6,448 nt of DNA. It comes from Rhizobacter sp. (GTDB lineage: Bacteria; Pseudomonadota; Gammaproteobacteria; Burkholderiales; Burkholderiaceae_C). A program made the position numbers and the translations under genes. The DNA is taken from positions 1-6,448 of the forward strand of contig JANYFX010000459.1 in the NCBI GenBank assembly GCA_025359585.1. The letters are read 5' to 3'. The number at the start of each line of letters is the position of its first letter. Within the stretch, counting starts at the first letter, position 1. Shown here piece by piece: positions 1 through 4,898 of the stretch. The notes under the pieces were generated by a model. That model searched no databases, was not told the origin of the DNA, and was given only the letters and a program-made list of their open reading frames with translations.

Positions 1-1969
1 CCTGATGCACCAGCGCCTCGTCGGTCGCAAGATCGGCGAACCGCAGCAGCGGTGCCCCCGATTGCCGCGCGCCGAGAAACTCGCCCGGGCCGCGGATGTC
101 GAGGTCACGGCGGGCGATCTCGAAGCCGTCGTTCGTTTCCAGCATCGCCTTGAGCCGCGCCTTGGCGGTGCCCGAGAGCGGCGCAGTGAACAGCAGCACG
201 CACACGCTCGCCGTCGTGCCACGCCCGACGCGGCCACGCAATTGATGCAGCTGCGACAGGCCGAAACGTTCGGCGTGTTCGATCACCATCAATGAGGCGT
301 TCGGCACATCGACGCCGACCTCGATCACGGTCGTCGAGACCAGCACCGCCATCTCGCCGGCGTTGAACAGCGCCATCACCGCCGCCTTCTCGGCGGCCGG
401 CAAACGGCCGTGCAGCAGGCCGACCATGCGCCCCGGCAGCGCTTCACTCAAATGCGCATGCGCGGCAGTGGCGTTCTGGAGGTCGAGCGTCTCGCTCTCT
501 TCGATCAGCGGGCAGACCCAGTACACCTGCTGCCCCTGCGCCGTGGCATCACGGATGCGCCCGATCACCTCTTCGCGCTTCGCGTCGGAGAACAGCTTGG
601 TGACGATCGGCGTGCGGCCGGGCGGCAGCTCGTCGATCGTGCTCACGTCGAGGTCAGCGAAGAGTGTCATCGCCAGCGTGCGCGGGATCGGCGTGGCGCT
701 CATCATCAGCGTGTGCGGCTCGATGCCCGATGCCGCGAGCTTCGCGCGCAAGGCCAGCCGCTGCTGCACGCCGAAGCGGTGCTGCTCGTCGATCACGGCG
801 AGACCCAGCTTCGCGAACTGCACCTGGTCTTGAATGACGGCGTGCGTGCCGACCACCAGCGCCGCTTCGCCCGACGCGACCTGCTCCAGCATCTTCTGCC
901 GCGCCTTGCCCTTGCGGCTGCCGGTCAGCCACGCGACCGTGATGCCCAACGGCGCGAGCCAGCCGACGAGTTTGCGCAAGTGCTGCTCGGCCAGGATCTC
1001 GGTCGGCGCCATCAGCGCACATTGCCATCCAGCGTGGATGGTGATGGCCGCCGCGAGCGCGGCCACCACGGTCTTGCCCGAGCCCACGTCGCCTTGCAGC
1101 AGGCGGTGCATCGGCACCTCGCGCTGCAGGTCGGTCGCGATCTCCTGGCCAACGCGACGCTGCGCTTCGGTGAGTGAAAACGGCAGCGCTGCGAGCAGCT
1201 TGTCCTGCAACCCGTGCGCCTGCACCTCGAAGCGCGGCGCGCGTTGCCGCTCGCGTTCACGCTTGGCTTCCAGCTGCGAGAGCTGCTGCGCCAACAGCTC
1301 CTCGAACTTGAGCCGCTGCCAGGCCGGGTGGCTGCGGTCTTCGAGTGTCGCCAGGCTCACGTTCGGCGCGGGGTGATGCAGAAAGTCGAGCGCGGCGCGC
1401 AGGCTCAGCATGCCTTCGGGCACGGCGGGCGCGGGTAGCAGCTCGGCCAAATCGGCGCGTGCCAGTCCTGCCGCAACGGCCTTGCGCAGGTAGGCCTGCG
1501 GCAGTTGCGCGCTGGTCGAATAGACCGGCGTGAGGGCGGTCGGCAGCGGCGTGTCTTCAGCCACCACCTTCACCACCGGATGCACCATCTCCAGCCCGAA
1601 GAAGCCGCCGCGCGCCTCGCCGCGCACGCGCACGCGGGTGCCGACCGCGAGCGTTTTCTGCTGCGAGGGATAGAAGTGCAGGAAGCGCAGCACCAGGTCG
1701 TCATCGCTGCCGTCGTGAACGCGAACGACGAGCTGGCGCCGGCCACGCTGCTGAACTTCGTTGTCGCTCACCACGCCTTCGACCTGCGCGGTGCTGCCGT
1801 CGCGCAGCGCGCCGATCGGCACGATGGTGGTCTCGTCTTCATAGCGGATCGGCAGGTGCAAGGCCAGGTCGATGGCGCGCACCAGCCCGAGTTTTTCGAG
1901 CGCGCGCTGCGGGCCCGATTTGGGCTTGGCCGCGACGCTCGGCGGGGCAGTGGGGGTCGCGGTCACCAT
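1..1969 (-). CDS. recG: ATP-dependent DNA helicase RecG (3' end beyond window)
   Basis: RecG is a superfamily 2 double-strand DNA translocase that binds forked and Holliday-type DNA and regresses or remodels stalled replication forks. The frame is open from ATG 1969 to the window edge: 656 complete codons against about 693 in E. coli, so about 40 C-terminal residues are missing because the window ends. An N-terminal wedge/OB-fold region (roughly residues 1-150, including LHLPIRYED) precedes the helicase core. Visible motifs are Walker A GDVGSGKT at 293-300, DEQH at 394-397, SATPIPRT at 424-431, VIEVGVDVPNAS near 548-559, QLRGRVGRG at 576-584 and then the RecG-specific RDLDIRGPGEFLG segment. 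All catalytic motifs are intact and I see no frameshift. ATG 1969 is chosen because the next codons lead into the family's N-terminal pattern and a GGAGG lies upstream. The gene is divergent from queA. Confidence 0.96.
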   Translation of the reverse strand, partial: MVTATPTAPPSVAAKPKSGPQRALEKLGLVRAIDLALHLPIRYEDETTIVPIGALRDGSTAQVEGVVSDNEVQQRGRRQLVVRVHDGSDDDLVLRFLHFYPSQQKTLAVGTRVRVRGEARGGFFGLEMVHPVVKVVAEDTPLPTALTPVYSTSAQLPQAYLRKAVAAGLARADLAELLPAPAVPEGMLSLRAALDFLHHPAPNVSLATLEDRSHPAWQRLKFEELLAQQLSQLEAKRERERQRAPRFEVQAHGLQDKLLAALPFSLTEAQRRVGQEIATDLQREVPMHRLLQGDVGSGKTVVAALAAAITIHAGWQCALMAPTEILAEQHLRKLVGWLAPLGITVAWLTGSRKGKARQKMLEQVASGEAALVVGTHAVIQDQVQFAKLGLAVIDEQHRFGVQQRLALRAKLAASGIEPHTLMMSATPIPRTLAMTLFADLDVSTIDELPPGRTPIVTKLFSDAKREEVIGRIRDATAQGQQVYWVCPLIEESETLDLQNATAAHAHLSEALPGRMVGLLHGRLPAAEKAAVMALFNAGEMAVLVSTTVIEVGVDVPNASLMVIEHAERFGLSQLHQLRGRVGRGTTASVCVLLFTAPLSGTAKARLKAMLETNDGFEIARRDLDIRGPGEFLGARQSGAPLLRFADLATDEALVHQ

Positions 1970-2020
1970 GGGAGAATTCTGCCCTCCCTTGTTGGCACGG
2001 GCCGGTTCAGCCCTCAACCC
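1970..2020. promoter_or_regulatory. Divergent recG/queA intergenic region
   Basis: These 51 bases separate the start codons of recG (minus) and queA (plus), so the start signals of both transcripts must lie here or inside the opposing coding sequence. It contains an 8-base palindrome AGAATTCT (1973-1980). I cannot identify a convincing -35/-10 pair for either direction. No Shine-Dalgarno sequence precedes queA; the bases before its ATG are pyrimidine-rich. That the region is regulatory is inferred from gene layout, not from a recognised motif. Confidence 0.5.
1983..1987 (-). promoter_or_regulatory. Probable ribosome binding site of recG
   Basis: Read on the minus strand, this is GGAGG inside a purine run (AAGGGAGGG, 1990-1982). 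It is the only Shine-Dalgarno-like sequence in the recG-queA gap. The spacer to ATG 1969 is 13 bases, longer than the usual 5-9, so initiation may be moderate. No better-spaced start codon was seen in the recG frame; the GTG directly after the ATG would be further still. Confidence 0.45.
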
Positions 2021-3058
2021 ATGACGCGCACCCACACCCTGAGCGATTTCGACTTCGCTCTGCCCCCCGAACTGATCGCCCAGCACCCCGCGCCCGAACG
2101 CAGCGGCTCGCGCCTGCTCGACGGCACCGGTGCCTTGCCGGTCGACCGCACCTTCCGTGACTTGCCCGGCCTGCTGCAGCGCGGCGACTTGCTGGTGTTT
2201 AACGACACGCGTGTCATCAAGGCACGCCTGCTCGGTGCGAAGGCCACCGGCGGGTCGGTCGAAGCGCTGGTCGAACGTGTATTGCCCGGGTTCGAAGTGT
2301 TGATGCATCTGCGCGCCAGCAAGTCGCCGAAGGCGGGAAGCCGCGTGCGCTTTGCCGATGCCTTCGATGCCAACGTGCTCGGCCGCGGCGGTCCGCAGGA
2401 GTCGCTTTTTCATCTGCGTTTCCCGAGCGACCCGCTCGCGCTGCTCGAACAACACGGCCACGTGCCGCTGCCGCCGTACATCACGCACGCCGACACCGCC
2501 GACGACGAAAGCCGCTACCAGACCGTGTTCGCGGTGAAACCGGGGGCAGTGGCCGCGCCCACGGCGGCATTGCATTTCGACGCGGCGCTGCTTGCGCAAC
2601 TGGAAGAGCGTGGCGTGGCCACCGCGAACGTCACGCTGCACGTAGGCGCCGGCACCTTTCAGCCAGTGCGCACCGAGAACCTCGCCGAACACACGATGCA
2701 CAGCGAGTGGTTCGAAGTGAGTGAAGCGACCGTGCAGGCCATCCTTCGCACGCGCGCCGCAGGCGGGCGCATCGTTGCGGTCGGCACCACCACGCTTCGC
2801 GCGCTCGAATCGGCCGCGCGTGGCGGTACGCTCGAAGCTGGCAGCCGCGACACCGACATCTTCATCACACCTGGCTTTCAGTTCCGTGTCGTCGACGTGC
2901 TCGTCACCAACTTCCACCTGCCGAAGAGCACGCTGATGATGCTGGTGAGTGCCTTCGCCGGCTTCGAGCACATGCGGTCGCTCTACACACATGCGATTGC
3001 CGAGCGCTACCGCTTCTTCAGCTATGGCGACGCGATGCTGCTGGCACGGCAGCGCTGA
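2021..3058 (+). CDS. queA: S-adenosylmethionine:tRNA ribosyltransferase-isomerase QueA
   Basis: QueA is a cytosolic enzyme that transfers and isomerises the ribosyl part of S-adenosylmethionine onto preQ1 at position 34 of tRNA, giving epoxyqueuosine, the second-last step of queuosine synthesis. The product is 345 residues (E. coli about 356) and matches the family along its whole length: LIAQHPAPERSGSRLL at 18-33, LLVFNDTRVI at 57-66, KPGAVAAPTAALHFD at 173-187, LHVGAGTFQPV at 206-216, VTNFHLPKSTL at 295-305 and YRFFSYGDAM at 330-339. ATG 2021 is chosen because family similarity begins five or six residues later (LSDFDFALP). The frame happens to stay open upstream to about 1505, but that stretch is antisense to recG and has no QueA similarity. 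No Shine-Dalgarno is visible. tgt follows after 23 bases, so the two are probably co-transcribed. Confidence 0.97.
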   Translation: MTRTHTLSDFDFALPPELIAQHPAPERSGSRLLDGTGALPVDRTFRDLPGLLQRGDLLVFNDTRVIKARLLGAKATGGSVEALVERVLPGFEVLMHLRASKSPKAGSRVRFADAFDANVLGRGGPQESLFHLRFPSDPLALLEQHGHVPLPPYITHADTADDESRYQTVFAVKPGAVAAPTAALHFDAALLAQLEERGVATANVTLHVGAGTFQPVRTENLAEHTMHSEWFEVSEATVQAILRTRAAGGRIVAVGTTTLRALESAARGGTLEAGSRDTDIFITPGFQFRVVDVLVTNFHLPKSTLMMLVSAFAGFEHMRSLYTHAIAERYRFFSYGDAMLLARQR

Positions 3059-3081
3059 ACCCGACTGCGACAATTCCATCC

Positions 3082-4209
3082 ATGCTCAGCTTCGAACTTC
3101 TCAAAACCGACGGCCACGCTCGCCGCGGCCGCCTCACCCTCAACCACGGTGTTGTCGAAACGCCGGTCTTCATGCCGGTGGGCACCTATGGCACCGTGAA
3201 AGGCGTGATGCCCTCGTCGCTCGAAGCGATGGGCGCGCAGATCATTCTTGGCAACACCTTCCACCTGTGGCTGCGGCCGGGGGTCGAGGTGCTGAAGCAG
3301 TTCGGCGGGCTGCACCGCTTCGAGGCCTGGAACAGGCCGATCCTCACCGACAGCGGTGGCTTTCAGGTCTGGTCGCTTGGCGAGATGCGCAAGATCAGCG
3401 AAGAAGGCGTGAAGTTCGCGTCACCGGTCAATGGCGACAAGCTCTTTCTCACGCCCGAGATCAGCATGCAGATCCAGCGCGTGCTGAACAGCGACATCGT
3501 GATGCAGTTCGACGAGTGCACGCCCTATGACGTGCAAGGCCACATCACCACCGAAAAAGAAGCGCGCGTGTCGATGGAGCTGAGCCTGCGCTGGGCTTCG
3601 CGCTGCCTGGCCGAGCACACGCAGCTCGAGAACCCGAACGCACTCTTTGGCATCGTGCAGGGTGGCATGTTCGAGAACCTGCGCCAGGAATCGCTCGACG
3701 CACTCGTCGCGCTCGATCTGCCGGGGTACGCGATCGGCGGTGTCAGCGTCGGCGAGCCGAAGGCCGAGATGCAGCGCATCGTGGCGCACACGCCCCATCG
3801 GCTGCCCGCGCACAAGCCGCGTTACCTGATGGGCGTGGGCACGCCGGAAGACCTGGTCGAAGGCGTGGCCGCCGGCGTCGACATGTTCGACTGCGTGATG
3901 CCGACGCGCAATGCACGCAACGGCCACCTGTTCACGCGCTTCGGCGACCTGAAGATCCGCAACGCGCGCCACAAGACCGACGAACGCCCGCTCGATTCGA
4001 CCTGCACTTGCCACACCTGTGCGAGCTTCTCGCGCGCCTACCTGCACCACCTCGACCGCTGCGGCGAAATGCTCGGGCCGATGCTGGCGAGCATCCACAA
4101 CCTGCACTACTACGTGAACCTGATGCGCGAGGTGCGTGAGGCGCTGGACGCCGGCAGGTTCGCCGGGTTCGTGCGCCGGTTTGCGGAAGACCGGGCGCGC
4201 GGGGTCTAG
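3082..4209 (+). CDS. tgt: tRNA-guanine transglycosylase Tgt
   Basis: Tgt swaps guanine 34 for preQ1 in tRNAs with GUN anticodons (Asp, Asn, His, Tyr), one step before QueA. The 375 residues equal the E. coli length. Opening similarity is direct (RRGRLTLNHGVVETPVFMPV). LTDSGGFQV contains D90, equivalent to the general acid/base Asp89 of E. coli; D270 in FDCVMPTRNARNG aligns with the nucleophilic Asp264. Zinc ligands are C308, C310, C313 and H339. The substrate-pocket loop reads GGVSVGE (219-225) where E. coli has GGLAVGE, a mild change. The region around FDECTPYDVQGHITTEKE is about five residues longer than in E. coli. ATG 3082 gives a family-like N-terminus, although no clear ribosome binding site precedes it. 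It lies downstream of queA in one probable operon and ends 2 bases from the convergent toxin gene. Confidence 0.97.
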   Translation: MLSFELLKTDGHARRGRLTLNHGVVETPVFMPVGTYGTVKGVMPSSLEAMGAQIILGNTFHLWLRPGVEVLKQFGGLHRFEAWNRPILTDSGGFQVWSLGEMRKISEEGVKFASPVNGDKLFLTPEISMQIQRVLNSDIVMQFDECTPYDVQGHITTEKEARVSMELSLRWASRCLAEHTQLENPNALFGIVQGGMFENLRQESLDALVALDLPGYAIGGVSVGEPKAEMQRIVAHTPHRLPAHKPRYLMGVGTPEDLVEGVAAGVDMFDCVMPTRNARNGHLFTRFGDLKIRNARHKTDERPLDSTCTCHTCASFSRAYLHHLDRCGEMLGPMLASIHNLHYYVNLMREVREALDAGRFAGFVRRFAEDRARGV

Positions 4210-4211
4210 CT

Positions 4212-4601
4212 TCAGCGCGGCACGCTGTTGGCGCGAATCCAGCGCGCGAAGGCGGGCTCGTCGATGTCGCCGGAAGCGACCGACATCACGGTCAAGGTTG
4301 CATCGGCTTGCGCAGCGTTGAGGCGAAAGCCGTTCAGTGCGAGGAACAGGCCGACAGACAAGAAGGCGGCGCGTTTGTTGCCATCCACGAACGCATGGTT
4401 CTTGGCCAGGCCAAAACCATAAGACGCAGCCAGGTCGGCAGCGTCCGGGCTGCCGTAAGCCAGCAGGTTCAAGGGGCGAGCGAGCGCCGAGTCGAGCAGG
4501 CCCTCGTCACGAAGGCCGGAAGCGCCGCCGTGTTCGGCCAGGCTTTCGTCGTGCAGGATGAGCAGCAGGCGCTTGTCGATCCAGCGCCAGCCCTTCTTCA
4601 T
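4212..4601 (-). CDS. doc: Death-on-curing (Doc/Fic family) toxin
   Basis: This 129-residue protein has the size and fold signature of Doc toxins (P1 Doc is 126 residues). The active-site loop is HAFVDGNKR at 69-77: His69, Phe71, Asp73, Asn75 and Arg77 fit the Fic/Doc pattern HxFx(D/N)(G/A)NKR. The lysine in GNKR separates it from AMP-transferring Fic enzymes, which carry GNGR. Upstream lies the Doc-typical IHDE-like segment (LHDESLAEHGG, 16-26) and then GLRDEGLLDSALARP (29-43). P1 Doc phosphorylates elongation factor Tu and stops translation; the same activity is inferred here. Its ATG overlaps the antitoxin stop as ATGA (4598-4601), which suggests translational coupling, and only a weak ribosome binding site is visible. 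It converges on tgt with a 2-base gap. The active-site motif looks intact; whether the gene is expressed cannot be told. Confidence 0.92.
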   Translation of the reverse strand: MKKGWRWIDKRLLLILHDESLAEHGGASGLRDEGLLDSALARPLNLLAYGSPDAADLAASYGFGLAKNHAFVDGNKRAAFLSVGLFLALNGFRLNAAQADATLTVMSVASGDIDEPAFARWIRANSVPR

Positions 4602-4822
4602 TTGGCCAGTGCGCGGAACGTGTCCTTGTACTCGCGCATGAACTCACGGCCGAGTTCGAGCTGCTCGTCGAAGCTGGGGTCGTAAGGCGTGAGCGCAACG
4701 CCACCCGGCGTGTCGGTCACGTAGACGGTGTCGCCCTTGACGAGCTTCAGGCGCGCCAGCACTTCCTTGGGCAGGATCACGCCGACGGAGTTGCCGATCT
4801 GGGTGAGTTTGAGGGTTTGCAT
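4598..4822 (-). CDS. AbrB/MazE/SpoVT-family antitoxin
   Basis: This 74-residue protein has an N-terminal swapped-hairpin AbrB/MazE DNA-binding domain at about 1-47, recognised by LKLTQIGNSVGVILPKEVL (4-22), LKLVKGDTVYV (25-35) and the closing GGVALTPYD (40-48). Residues 49-74 form a charged, probably helical tail (FDEQLELGREFMREYK), by analogy with other antitoxins the part expected to fold onto and neutralise the toxin. It precedes the Doc-type toxin and overlaps it by four bases, the normal antitoxin-first order. Doc of phage P1 is paired with Phd, a different fold, so this is a mixed-family module. It probably represses its own operon at the palindrome just upstream. ATG 4822 is chosen because the AbrB domain begins at once; the ribosome binding site is weak. 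Confidence 0.92.
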   Translation of the reverse strand: MQTLKLTQIGNSVGVILPKEVLARLKLVKGDTVYVTDTPGGVALTPYDPSFDEQLELGREFMREYKDTFRALAK

Positions 4823-4836
4823 GAGTTTGTCCGGGC

Positions 4837-4853
4837 GTTATAACTTTTGTTAT
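4837..4853. promoter_or_regulatory. Candidate operator of the toxin-antitoxin operon
   Basis: The plus strand carries GTTATAAC (4837-4844, a perfect 8-base palindrome) followed by TTTT and GTTAT (4849-4853). This creates a second inverted repeat, ATAAC-TTTT-GTTAT (4840-4853), and a direct repeat of GTTAT with a 12-base period. The element overlaps the proposed -10 box and start of transcription, 15 bases upstream of the antitoxin ATG. AbrB/MazE-type antitoxins usually repress their own operons, so this is the natural binding site; the binding itself is inferred. Confidence 0.5.
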
Positions 4854-4880
4854 CTTAGCGGGCTTCGGGCGTCACGGCAA
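4852..4880 (-). promoter_or_regulatory. Candidate sigma-70 promoter of the toxin-antitoxin operon
   Basis: On the minus strand, TTGCCG (4880-4875, four of six matches to the -35 consensus) is followed after exactly 17 bases by TAAGAT (4857-4852, four of six matches to the -10 consensus). Transcription would begin about 4845, some 20 bases before the antitoxin ATG at 4822. The short AT-rich stretch stands out from the GC-rich surroundings. An alternative -10, TATAAC, lies nearer the gene. Assigned by eye. Confidence 0.45.
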
Positions 4881-4898
4881 GCCGGGCGCGCTCAGGGC

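Noticed and set aside
410..1177. A 255-codon open frame on the plus strand across recG
   Set aside because: It is the antisense shadow of the intact RecG frame; its arginine/alanine/histidine-rich composition is typical of such shadows, and it lacks any recognisable domain.
3421..4107. A 228-codon open frame antisense to tgt
   Set aside because: The plus strand encodes Tgt with all catalytic and zinc residues, and the antisense product resembles nothing I recognise.
4213..4227. A small hairpin (CAGCG-CGGCA-CGCTG) just after the tgt stop as a possible terminator
   Set aside because: The stem is only 5 base pairs, no T-tract follows, and it lies inside the toxin coding sequence. It could pause polymerase but does not meet the pattern of an intrinsic terminator.
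4861..4883. GGCTT...AAGCC inverted repeat as a terminator after the transporter-acyltransferase gene
   Set aside because: It has a 5-base stem, a 13-base loop and no T-tract. Read-through into the toxin-antitoxin operon is possible, but no terminator can be claimed.
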